Below are positions 34,958-42,481 of a stretch of DNA of 64,000 bases, one piece after another; the first letter of the stretch is position 1, and every line of letters starts with the position of its first letter. The notes below the pieces were generated by a model, which made no database searches, was not told the origin of the DNA, and worked only from the letters and a program-made list of their open reading frames with translations. The DNA comes from Ruegeria_C sp041537905 (GTDB lineage Bacteria; Pseudomonadota; Alphaproteobacteria; Rhodobacterales; Rhodobacteraceae), in the NCBI RefSeq assembly GCF_041537905.1, contig NZ_JBGRUO010000013.1, positions 71,744 through 135,743 of the forward strand, in the 5' to 3' direction. A program made the position numbers and the translations under genes.

Positions 34958-36013
34958 TTACTCGGCAGGCTCGGATACGCCCGCGAGGATATCGCGGATC
35001 GCACCCTCATTGATGTCGTCGTGCTCGGCGATGACCACCAGACGCGAGCGGCGCGCTTCTTCCGGCTTCCAGGGACGATCATATTGGTGCCGCACACGCG
35101 CGCCAACGGCTTGGACCAGCAGGCGCATCGGCTTGCCCGTGACGGCGGCATAGCCCTTGACCCGCAAGATATTCAACTCATCGGCCAGTCGTTCGATATT
35201 GGCGACCAGCTCTGCCGGATCGGTTTGTTCGGGCAGTTCAACGATGATGCTTTCGAAGTCATCATGCTCGTGATCGTCATGGCCATCGTGATGGCTGGGA
35301 CGCGCGTCCATGTCATCCTCGGCGGCGGCCTCAAGGCCCAGGACCACGCGCACGTCCACAACGCCCTCGGCCACTTCGACCACGGGCAGAGGGCGCGGGG
35401 CCTCAGCCGCGATGATCTCTTTGGCTTTGGCCACACCTTCGGGACCAGCCAGATCGGGTTTGGTCAGCAGGATGATATCGGCGCAGGAAATCTGATCCTC
35501 GAATACCTCAGACAGAGGGGTTTCGTGATCAATCGACTCGTCCGCCAGGCGCTGGGCATCCACCGCCGCGACATTCGGGGCAAAGCGGCCAGCGGCCACG
35601 GCCTCGGCATCGGCCAGCGCGATCACACCGTCGACGGTGATTTTCGAGCGGATATCGGGCCAGTCGAACGCTTTCAGCAGCGGTTTCGGCAGGGCCAGAC
35701 CGCTGGTTTCGATCAGGATGTGATCGGGGCGCGGCTCCAGCGCCATCAGCGCCTCGATGGTGGGAATGAAATCATCAGCGACGGTGCAGCAGATGCAGCC
35801 ATTGGCCAGTTCCATGATGTTCTCCGCCGGGCAATCGGGGATGGCGCAGGATTTCAGAATATCGCCATCGACGCCGACATCGCCGAATTCATTGACAACC
35901 ACAGCCAGACGCTTGCCCTGCGGGTTCTGCATCAGGTGTCGCACCAGCGTGGTCTTGCCCGAGCCCAGAAAGCCGGTGATCACGGTGACGGGGAGTTTTT
36001 CAAGGGTGCTCAT
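34958..36013 (-). CDS. cobW: CobW GTPase / metallochaperone
   Basis: 351 aa G3E GTPase. Walker A GFLGSGKTTL at about 17-26, the metal-binding CxCC motif in NGCICCTVADD, and GTP-base region LLTKPDL (TKxD). A His/Asp-rich segment (SHHDGHDDHEHDD) at about 240-255 could bind cobalt. CobW proteins are thought to deliver cobalt to the chelatase; its place directly before cobN fits that. Confidence 0.94.
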   Translation of the reverse strand: MSTLEKLPVTVITGFLGSGKTTLVRHLMQNPQGKRLAVVVNEFGDVGVDGDILKSCAIPDCPAENIMELANGCICCTVADDFIPTIEALMALEPRPDHILIETSGLALPKPLLKAFDWPDIRSKITVDGVIALADAEAVAAGRFAPNVAAVDAQRLADESIDHETPLSEVFEDQISCADIILLTKPDLAGPEGVAKAKEIIAAEAPRPLPVVEVAEGVVDVRVVLGLEAAAEDDMDARPSHHDGHDDHEHDDFESIIVELPEQTDPAELVANIERLADELNILRVKGYAAVTGKPMRLLVQAVGARVRHQYDRPWKPEEARRSRLVVIAEHDDINEGAIRDILAGVSEPAE

Positions 36014-36015
36014 TC

Positions 36016-36390
36016 TCAGGCTCCAATCGGGGGAATGCGGGCTGCGCAGTTTTTGCGGAAATGGACGGGACGCTCGCGCCAGGGCACCAGCCCGTCAGCG
36101 GTCGCGGCATATTTGCTGACGCCGTCGACGATCACCTCGACATCGTCGGCCTCGTTGAGATTCTCATAGACAAAGGTCCAGCGCGACGGCCCGCCGCGCA
36201 AAACGATGGAACAGCCCTGATCGCAATTCGACAGGCATTCCACCGGTTTCAGGTGCACACCCTCGGGCAGGTCAGCCTGGGTCAGCGCGTCATGGAGCAG
36301 CCTGCCGGGGCGCTGGGCGTCATCCTCGACGGCGAGGCCACGGCGGCAAGTGGTACAGACCAGCAATTCCACTGGTGTTTGGTCAATCAC
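36016..36390 (-). CDS. DUF1636 putative metal-binding (2Fe-2S-ferredoxin-like) protein
   Basis: 124 aa with four N-terminal-half cysteines: CTTC at about 12-15 and CLSNCDQGC at about 52-60, a thioredoxin-like ferredoxin pattern. A later cysteine (KNCAA) is near the C-terminus. DUF1636 genes are commonly found beside cobW. The start is GTG 36390, preceded by GAGGGGGG with a 7-nt gap. First gene of the long riboswitch-controlled cobalamin operon, 2 nt before cobW. Confidence 0.87.
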   Translation of the reverse strand: MIDQTPVELLVCTTCRRGLAVEDDAQRPGRLLHDALTQADLPEGVHLKPVECLSNCDQGCSIVLRGGPSRWTFVYENLNEADDVEVIVDGVSKYAATADGLVPWRERPVHFRKNCAARIPPIGA

Positions 36391-36397
36391 GTCTCAT

Positions 36398-36417
36398 CCC
36401 CCCTCGGGTGGTGGGGG
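36398..36417 (-). promoter_or_regulatory. Ribosome-site-sequestering hairpin of the cobalamin operon leader
   Basis: On the minus strand CCCCC (36413-36417) can pair with GGGGG (36399-36403), which is part of the GAGGGGGG Shine-Dalgarno sequence for GTG 36390. Lying between the riboswitch aptamer and the first gene, it is a plausible translation-controlling expression platform. Confidence 0.6.
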
Positions 36418-36487
36418 ACGGGGTACATGCGGGCCACGCTGCAAGACATGGACCCGTCACCGGCACACCCCGTCCGGTTTCAGTTCG

Positions 36488-36690
36488 GGTGTTGGCAGGT
36501 CTCCCGGCTTGCGGATGTCGAGGCCTGTCGGCCCCGGTGGCTGTCCCGCCTTCCCGGCCTTTTGGGCCAGTGGCGTTGGGCAGCCTCTCCGGTCACGGTC
36601 GCGGGGGCGGCTGTGCTTGGCGGTTCGGGCGTCTTTCCCGCCCCACTGGCACATTCCCTTTTCATCCTCTTTCGAGGACACCAACGCCAG
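36488..36690 (-). promoter_or_regulatory. Cobalamin riboswitch upstream of DUF1636-cobW-cobN operon
   Basis: Minus-strand order: GTTGGTGTCCTC at the 5' end, GATGAAAAGGGAA, the core GCCGCCCCCGCGACCGTGA, GCCACTGG (B12 box, about 36567-36574), GGGAAGGCGGG and GGGAGACCTGCCAAC (36491-36505). The terminal GTTGG and CCAAC can form P1. All conserved blocks of the cobalamin riboswitch are present. It should repress the whole DUF1636-cobW-cobN-G-H-I-J unit in B12 excess. Confidence 0.95.
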
Positions 36691-36841
36691 CGACATGCGG
36701 CAGTCAGAGCGGTTTTGTCAAGCGCTACCCAGCGGCGTCGGGCACCCAAGGTGAAAAAGCGACCGCCCTAGGTCGCGCAGCGGCATGACCGACAGGTTGC
36801 ACCATGCATGCATGAGTGAAACGCGCGGAGGAGTAGGCGGC

Positions 36842-37801
36842 ATGAAGGTTGGTTTCATCGGTTTGGGGAATGTGGGGGGCAAGCTGTCCGGGTCGCTGTT
36901 ACGCAACGGCGTCGATCTGATGGTGCACGATCTGGACGACGATCTGGTCGGTGCGTTCGTGTCACGCGGGGCCAAACGCGCCCAAGGCCCGGCAGAGTTG
37001 ATGCGAGACTGCGACGCCGTCATCACCTGCCTGCCATCGCCTGCCGCCTCAGATGCGGTGATGCAAGAGATGCTGCCCGAGATTCGGCCCGGCAAGATCT
37101 GGATGGAGATGTCGACCACGGACGAGGCCGAGGTCAAACGCCTTGGCGCGATGGTGAGCGAGCGGGGCGGGGCGGCGGTGGATTGCCCGGTCTCGGGCGG
37201 CTGTCACCGCGCGGCCACCGGCAATATCTCGATCTTTGCGGGTTGTGACCGCGCCACATTCGAGCGTATCGCGCCATTTCTCAAGACGATGGGGCGCCGC
37301 ATCCTGCATACTGGCGAGTTGGGCTCTGCCTCAGTCCTGAAGGTGATCACGAACTACCTTGCCACGGCCAATCTGGTGACCTGCTGCGAGGCGCTGGTGA
37401 CCGCAAAGGCAGCGGGTATGGACCTGAACACGACCTATGAGGCGATTGCGATCTCGTCAGGTACATCCTTCGTGCATGAAACCGAAAGTCAGGTGATCCT
37501 GAACGGGTCGCGCGACATCTCGTTCACCATGGATCTGGTGAAAAAGGATATCGGGCTGTTTCAGGACGTGGCCGACCGTGCCGGCGTGCCGCTGGAGGTC
37601 AACCCGCTGCTGATCGATATCATCAATGATGGTATCAAGCGGTTCGGGTCGCGCGAACTGTCGCCCAACATCATCCGCCGGCTGGAAGAGGCCACCGGCC
37701 TCGACATCCGCGCCGCAGGCTTTCCCGCCGAGATGTCCGATGATGAGCCCGAGGAGTCGGGATATGAGGTCAGGCCAAAGGGTACCTCCGCGACAAACTG
37801 A
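36842..37801 (+). CDS. 3-hydroxyisobutyrate-dehydrogenase-family NAD(P)-dependent oxidoreductase
   Basis: 319 aa from ATG 36842 with GGAGGAG eight nt upstream. The Rossmann start is MKVGFIGLGNVGGKL. The substrate loop is DCPVSGGCHRAATGN and the catalytic lysine segment is GSASVLKVITNYLATAN. These define beta-hydroxyacid dehydrogenases; the actual substrate is unknown. It is divergent from the cobalamin operon and ends 1 nt before the phage-like fragment on the other strand. Confidence 0.88.
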   Translation: MKVGFIGLGNVGGKLSGSLLRNGVDLMVHDLDDDLVGAFVSRGAKRAQGPAELMRDCDAVITCLPSPAASDAVMQEMLPEIRPGKIWMEMSTTDEAEVKRLGAMVSERGGAAVDCPVSGGCHRAATGNISIFAGCDRATFERIAPFLKTMGRRILHTGELGSASVLKVITNYLATANLVTCCEALVTAKAAGMDLNTTYEAIAISSGTSFVHETESQVILNGSRDISFTMDLVKKDIGLFQDVADRAGVPLEVNPLLIDIINDGIKRFGSRELSPNIIRRLEEATGLDIRAAGFPAEMSDDEPEESGYEVRPKGTSATN

Positions 37802-38122
37802 TTACCGGCGCGTTGGTGCCGCACGCATATCGGCATCGGCACCAACCTGACGCCCGCCGATGTCTACTTCGGCCGGGCCGAGACCATTCTCAGAGGTCAA
37901 ACAGTTGATGTGTTTCACGTCGCCGATTGTGAGCGCGGCCACAGGATAGACTTGCTCAACCTCTTGAGCCATCAAGCCAACCTGCCCGGAAGGACCGCCC
38001 TTGTAGTCAAAGGCGTACACGCCCAGCCCGTCTGGCCGAATACTTAGAAGGCTAACGTTCTCCTTGACCCGGATGTCGGACGCAATAATCGCGTTGCCAG
38101 CCAAACCGAACAGACCGCCCAT
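37802..38122 (-). CDS. Phage tail-fibre S74 (intramolecular chaperone)-like short protein or fragment
   Basis: 106 aa. The segment SDIRVKENVSLL followed by GVYAFDYKGG and VGLMAQEVEQVYPVAA matches the auto-processing chaperone domain at the C-terminus of phage tail spikes (peptidase S74, endosialidase type). The rest of a tail protein is missing and no good ribosome site precedes ATG 38122, so this is probably a leftover of a prophage. It abuts the end of the dehydrogenase gene tail to tail and forms the left edge of the accessory island. Confidence 0.68.
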   Translation of the reverse strand: MGGLFGLAGNAIIASDIRVKENVSLLSIRPDGLGVYAFDYKGGPSGQVGLMAQEVEQVYPVAALTIGDVKHINCLTSENGLGPAEVDIGGRQVGADADMRAAPTRR

Positions 38123-38171
38123 AGCATACTGCCTAGGTATCGACCGGACTCAGGTCCAGAGGGGATCAGGC

Positions 38172-38420
38172 ATGAACACCAAGACAGAGATTTGCGGAGC
38201 CAAGGTCAAGGGCGGTATGTGCATGAATGAGCCGGTGACTGGAAAAGCCGGCTGCTGCCTACATGTCGGTTTGTCTACAGGGTCAAAGACACCCGAAGGT
38301 CGGGCGCGGCAGATAGAGGCGAACCGCGCACGCTGGGCTGAAATCAAGCGGGCCTTGGCGCACTATCGGAGGAACAGGGTGGATTCAAACGGCTCGACGC
38401 CAAGATCCCCTCAAGCCTAA
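38172..38420 (+). CDS. Small Cys-containing HGG-motif-like protein of phage/mobile type
   Basis: 82 aa from ATG 38172. The order CGAKVKGGMCMN, CCLHVGLSTGSKTPEGRARQIEANRARWAE resembles small proteins with C..HGG.STGPKTPEGRAR, common in prophages and plasmids. Here the usual HGG is HVG. Function of the family is not known. The N-terminal cysteine pattern may bind a metal. Confidence 0.62.
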   Translation: MNTKTEICGAKVKGGMCMNEPVTGKAGCCLHVGLSTGSKTPEGRARQIEANRARWAEIKRALAHYRRNRVDSNGSTPRSPQA

Positions 38421-38537
38421 CAACCCTTAATCCAGCGTTCTGGCGGCTGTAATGCCAGCTAACTAAGTCCATCTCAAGAAACGGGAAATCGCACATGTAT
38501 GCGCCTATTTTGATGAGAAGGTGTCCTGAACATGCGA

Positions 38538-39236
38538 TTAGAAACAGGCCTGACGCCTCCGAACGTTCGCACGACATTCGCTCGCGCTCTCGGGGATGCA
38601 GATGACGACACCCGCCTTTGGTTTGTTCAGAGGGTCCGGCAGGTATTCTAGCACTTGCCCCATCGTCCGCCATTCCATTGCATCATTCGGTAAAAAGAGG
38701 CTTTTGTCGTTAGGGTCGTAGTGAGTAGCAGGCGGGATCGGAAAGTTGCCTATGAGGTATCGACGGCGCTTTTGTGGCACCCCGTAGTCGGCAGCAATTA
38801 GTTCGGTCCTTGTTGGTATCGGAAAGTCGCCATCTTCATCGATTCCAATCGATCGCAACGGTATTTGAGACGGTAGATACTTTTGGATCGCTGGCACATT
38901 TTCCATGATCCAATACTTAGGTTTCTTGGCGTAGACGCATCGCAAAAAAGACTGAACCAGTAATATGCCGTCCAGAACATTGCGTGTCTTGTTAGACTTT
39001 GCGGTGCTAAATTGAGTGCATGGTGGACCGCCAATTACAATGTCTGCGTCAGGTAGCGTGTTGTAGTTGAATTCTTTAAGGTCCTGTTGACGCGCAGTTA
39101 CTTTGTGATTTGCACTGTATGTCGTTACAGCATCTTTGTCGTAGTCCAGCGCCGCAACGACCTCGAAACCTGCTGCTTCAAAGCCAGCGGAAAAACCACC
39201 GGGTCCACAGAAAAGATCAATAACTCGTAGCGGCAT
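38538..39236 (-). CDS. DNA cytosine-5 methyltransferase, C-terminally truncated
   Basis: 232 aa. Motif I DLFCGPGGFSAGF, motif IV GGPPCTQFS with the catalytic Cys, motif VI ENVP and motif VIII QKRRRYLIG are all present. The chain stops soon after EYLPDPLNKPK. The target-recognition region and motifs IX-X, which complete the SAM fold in family members of 300-400 aa, are absent. The DNA past the stop shows no continuation. It is AT-rich compared with flanking core genes and has no restriction partner beside it. Probably inactive. Confidence 0.8.
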   Translation of the reverse strand: MPLRVIDLFCGPGGFSAGFEAAGFEVVAALDYDKDAVTTYSANHKVTARQQDLKEFNYNTLPDADIVIGGPPCTQFSTAKSNKTRNVLDGILLVQSFLRCVYAKKPKYWIMENVPAIQKYLPSQIPLRSIGIDEDGDFPIPTRTELIAADYGVPQKRRRYLIGNFPIPPATHYDPNDKSLFLPNDAMEWRTMGQVLEYLPDPLNKPKAGVVICIPESASECRANVRRRQACF

Positions 39237-39438
39237 GTTCTCACTATACTACAACTAGGGTGCATGTCTTGTCCTATATGACTCAATACGGGGGTTCAAC
39301 GCAGTGTGCGAGCGAAAGTTGGAACATCCGCAGAGTGAAAGCTTTCGACTTCGTGTTTTCGAGCTTAAGTGTCTGTATTTGATCGACTAAATGCCATCTT
39401 GGCAGCACCATATGGCGTGAAAAAGCTGGAGATGCCAA

Positions 39439-39861
39439 ATGCCTTATCTGACAAAACTTGAAGTTAAAACTGCTACTCGTGCCAGCAGGCAAGATCCAGT
39501 TCAACTACGCCGCCGCAAACTTGTCGCTGCAATTGAAGAACAGTTGAATGCGGCTGATGCTGCGGTAAACGGCGAAACCCATGAGGTGACGCGCAAGACA
39601 TGGGTCAAGAATGAGCAGGGTGAAAAAGTGCTGGTGGACAAGCTGCGCAAAGTGCGTCCGTGGTTTTTTGAACAAGACGGTGGCTGGTACGTGCAGTGCA
39701 AATACGGAAACAAGGCGCTGATGATTGGCAATGGAAACGCGGTCTTTGTGAAAGCGCTAAAGGAAATTGCTGGCGCGCTGAAGGCGTTGAAGGCGGCGAC
39801 AGACGCTGGTGAACTGGACGAGGCGATTGCGAAGGCGACGCAGCGCAGGAAAACAAAGTAA
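39439..39861 (+). CDS. Hypothetical protein of the integrated element
   Basis: 140 aa, soluble and rich in Lys/Arg and Ala. It begins MPYLTKLEVKTATRASRQDPVQLRRRKL and has a conserved-looking central WFFEQDGGWYVQCKYGNKAL. I do not recognise a characterised family. A small protein of this type (basic N-terminus, WY-rich centre) next to an integrase suggests an element-specific gene. It is convergent with the integrase. Confidence 0.65.
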   Translation: MPYLTKLEVKTATRASRQDPVQLRRRKLVAAIEEQLNAADAAVNGETHEVTRKTWVKNEQGEKVLVDKLRKVRPWFFEQDGGWYVQCKYGNKALMIGNGNAVFVKALKEIAGALKALKAATDAGELDEAIAKATQRRKTK

Positions 39862-39895
39862 GACGTTTTGGTTGGCGCAGCAGCGGTTGCGTCAA

Positions 39896-41311
39896 CTACC
39901 CATTCAGTATCCGCAGTAGTGTATCACCCTCTATCAAGTCTTCATTCTTTGCCGCCAGCGCTTTCATCGCAATCTCTTCTGTCACCACGTAGTTCTGTCG
40001 TTCAATGCCCAAAGCCGCCAACAGCCCTGCTTCATCTAGTTTACCTGTTGCAAGCATGTTGAACGCCGTTTCCACCACACCGCCGCCGTTTGCCGTCACT
40101 TCCTTCTTTTGGCTTTTTCGCATGTCGCGTCCGCTGTGCATTTCAGCGTTTAGCAACGGGCTGTACTTGCTGTAGTGCTTGTCCAACATCGCCGTGCTGT
40201 TACCCATTTGCTTGCTCAAAGCGTGTGTGCTGATGCCGCGCTTCAAGTCCCGCGTCGCGTAGTAGTGCCGCAAGCTGTACAGAGTGCGGGATTTGCCATC
40301 AGCGCCAACTTTCAATCCTAAGTCATCCAGCAGCGCATTAAATGCGCGGTTTAAGCTCGCGATGTTTGCAACAGCGCCTAAGCGCGTGGTGAATACATGC
40401 TCGTTGCTTTTTGCTGCGATAAGCTGAGCGAAGCTGTCGTAGCTGAGAGCAGGGTTCAGCTTACTTTGTCTGTCCAAGTAGCCTTCCACTGTGTCTCGCG
40501 CCACTGCGCTTCTCTTTCGCGTTTTTCCGTCTACGTTCACCACCAAATAGCGCTCGCCGTCATTCTCTTGCCATTCAATGTTGCGCCAACGCAGGCGCAA
40601 CGCCTCCGTGCCATGCCTCACGCCAGTGTTTGCGAGAAACAGCACATAGTTGCGCAGTACTTCGCGTGTTACTTGTGCTTTCTTGTCTTTCGTCTTTTTG
40701 TGCCACGTCCGTAGCGCTGTATAAATCTTCTTATACTCGGCGTCCGTGAAGCTGCCTCTGCTTTCGCTTTTGACACCTTTGTTAAGCAGGGTGGGGCGCA
40801 TGGATTTTACTATCCAGCCGTGTAGCTCTGCTTCGTCCAATACTCTGTTCAGTGCTGCATTGTGATTGTTGATGCCGCTCTGCGAGAATGGTTTTTTGTT
40901 CGTTTCAGTGCGCCACGCGTCAAATGCCGTCAGCGCAGCCAAATCAATCTTAGCTACATCCGTGTTGCCAAAATACGGGATGAGCCAAATGCGCAGCGCT
41001 GAGATGTAGTCTTTGTAAGCTTGCTTGCCGCCACCCTCATCAAGCTCGCGCTGCATTCGCGCAATCGCATGCTCAGCCACATGCTTAAATTTGCGGGTTT
41101 GGGCAGGCAGGTGATTTTTGATGCGCGCTTTGGTCTCGTGGTACAAATCAATTGCGCGTTCTTTGGCTTCTTCTAAGTCGTCTGTCTTTGTGCTTTTCAC
41201 AACACGTTTGCCGTTGTCCAAGGTCAGCCGCACGTACCAATTTTCGCTGCCCTGGCGCTTATCCAGCTTCAGTTTTTTGTGCACATTTACAGTAGTAACG
41301 CCGTAGCTCAT
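39896..41311 (-). CDS. Phage-type tyrosine recombinase/integrase
   Basis: 471 aa. It has an N-terminal Arm-like/SAM-like part (about 1-200) and a C-terminal catalytic domain. Visible catalytic residues are Arg in NTGVRHGTEALRLRW, the HxxR-type SLRHYYATRDL and the tyrosine in LDKHYSKYSP. It lies 163 nt from the 3' end of tRNA-Cys, a normal position for an integrase whose attachment site is in a tRNA. Codon use and GC are lower than in flanking core genes. Confidence 0.88.
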   Translation of the reverse strand: MSYGVTTVNVHKKLKLDKRQGSENWYVRLTLDNGKRVVKSTKTDDLEEAKERAIDLYHETKARIKNHLPAQTRKFKHVAEHAIARMQRELDEGGGKQAYKDYISALRIWLIPYFGNTDVAKIDLAALTAFDAWRTETNKKPFSQSGINNHNAALNRVLDEAELHGWIVKSMRPTLLNKGVKSESRGSFTDAEYKKIYTALRTWHKKTKDKKAQVTREVLRNYVLFLANTGVRHGTEALRLRWRNIEWQENDGERYLVVNVDGKTRKRSAVARDTVEGYLDRQSKLNPALSYDSFAQLIAAKSNEHVFTTRLGAVANIASLNRAFNALLDDLGLKVGADGKSRTLYSLRHYYATRDLKRGISTHALSKQMGNSTAMLDKHYSKYSPLLNAEMHSGRDMRKSQKKEVTANGGGVVETAFNMLATGKLDEAGLLAALGIERQNYVVTEEIAMKALAAKNEDLIEGDTLLRILNG

Positions 41312-41474
41312 CGCGTGCTGCTTCGCCTAGTTGCCTGTTTTTTCTCAGTATACGGCAAAAGGTCTCAAAATGCAGCCGAATCTGCGCGCGGACTGTGTAC
41401 GAATTGTGCACGAAAATCACGCGACTACATCTTGTGTCACAGGGCGCAATTTTGGTGAATTTTACAAGATGTTG

Positions 41475-41548
41475 TGGAGGCGAGTACCGGAATCGAACCG
41501 GTGTACACGGATTTGCAATCCGCTGCGTCACCACTCCGCCAACTCGCC
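41475..41548 (-). tRNA. tRNA-Cys (GCA)
   Basis: On the minus strand the 7-bp acceptor GGCGAGT/ACTCGCC, the anticodon loop with TTGCAAA (GCA), the T arm CCGGTTCGATTCCGG and an encoded CCA end are present. The discriminator base is U, the known identity element for cysteine tRNA. The integrase gene lies just beyond the 3' end. Confidence 0.97.
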
Positions 41549-41776
41549 TTTCTTAGTGAAATCAATCACTTGCTGTGGTATGAGGGGTTTTCTAGCAGCT
41601 TTGTTCAATGGCGTCCAGACAGTCTCGGCCAAAAATCATCTAATTGCGCGGTCAATCTGGCCAATCTGCACGTTGCAACAGGGCAACCGAGGAAATGTTA
41701 CTTGTGGATGGGACATTGCCGCCCGGGTGCCAGTATGGCACAAGCCACAATAACACAGTGTTGGAAGATCACGATT

Positions 41777-42430
41777 ATGCCTGACTTTGCCGCACGGCGC
41801 CGTACCATGGTGGATACGCAGATCCGCCCGTCGGACGTGACCAAGTTCCCGATTATCGAGGCGATGCTGGAGGTCCCCCGCGAAGCCTTCGTGCCCGATG
41901 CGAAGCGCGAGGCCGCCTATGCAGAGGAGATGATTGATCTGGGCGATGGGCGGGTGCTGCCCGAGCCCCGGACATTTGGGAAAATGCTTGATGCGCTCAA
42001 CATTCAGGACGACGAAGCGGTTCTGGATGTGGCTGCGGCACTGGGGTACTCCACCGCCGTCACCGCGCACTTGGCCCAATTCGTTGTCGCTGTCGAGGAG
42101 GATGTCGCCATGGCAGGCGAGGCGCAGTCGCTTTTGTCCGAGGCCGGCGCCGACAATGCGGTTGTGCATCACGGGCCGCTGGCCGAAGGAGCAGCAGAGC
42201 ACGGCCCCTATGATGCGATACTTGTTCAGGGGGGCGTCGAACAGGTGCCCGAAGCTCTGCTGGCGCAGCTAAAGGAGGGCGGGCGCATTGCCTGCACCTT
42301 TGTTGAGGATGGCGTGGGTACCGTGCGGATCGGGCATAAGTCCGGCGGCAAGCTGTCGTGGCGATACGCATTCAATGCTGGCGGGCAAGTCCTGCCGGGA
42401 TTCGCAAAACAACCGGAATTTTCGCTTTGA
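41777..42430 (+). CDS. pcm: Protein-L-isoaspartate O-methyltransferase family protein
   Basis: 217 aa from ATG 41777. The PIMT signature order is seen: MVDTQIRPSDVT, VPREAFVP, a degenerate SAM site DVAAALGYSTAVTAHL and FVVAVEEDVAMA. It lacks the canonical GSGSGY, having AALGYST instead, as is common in the alphaproteobacterial proteins found upstream of tolC. Catalytic competence is therefore uncertain. It is followed 51 nt later by the TolC gene. Confidence 0.83.
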   Translation: MPDFAARRRTMVDTQIRPSDVTKFPIIEAMLEVPREAFVPDAKREAAYAEEMIDLGDGRVLPEPRTFGKMLDALNIQDDEAVLDVAAALGYSTAVTAHLAQFVVAVEEDVAMAGEAQSLLSEAGADNAVVHHGPLAEGAAEHGPYDAILVQGGVEQVPEALLAQLKEGGRIACTFVEDGVGTVRIGHKSGGKLSWRYAFNAGGQVLPGFAKQPEFSL

Positions 42431-42481
42431 CCCGTTGGGTCGGGAAAAACAGGCCGGACATAAAAAGAGGCGCGGAAAACA

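Larger units (their letters stand above)
37802..41548. mobile_element. Small integrated element (phage/island remnant) at tRNA-Cys
   Basis: The stretch contains a phage S74-like fragment, an HGG-like small protein, a truncated cytosine methyltransferase, an unknown basic protein and a tyrosine integrase next to tRNA-Cys. GC drops visibly from about 38.4 kb to the tRNA. No second copy of the tRNA 3' end was found by eye at the left side, so the left boundary is only the point where core genes end. Confidence 0.6.

Noticed and set aside
38371..38402. Possible second attachment site (resembling the tRNA T-arm region)
   Set aside because: Only scattered similarity to the tRNA-Cys 3' end; no contiguous match long enough for an att repeat.
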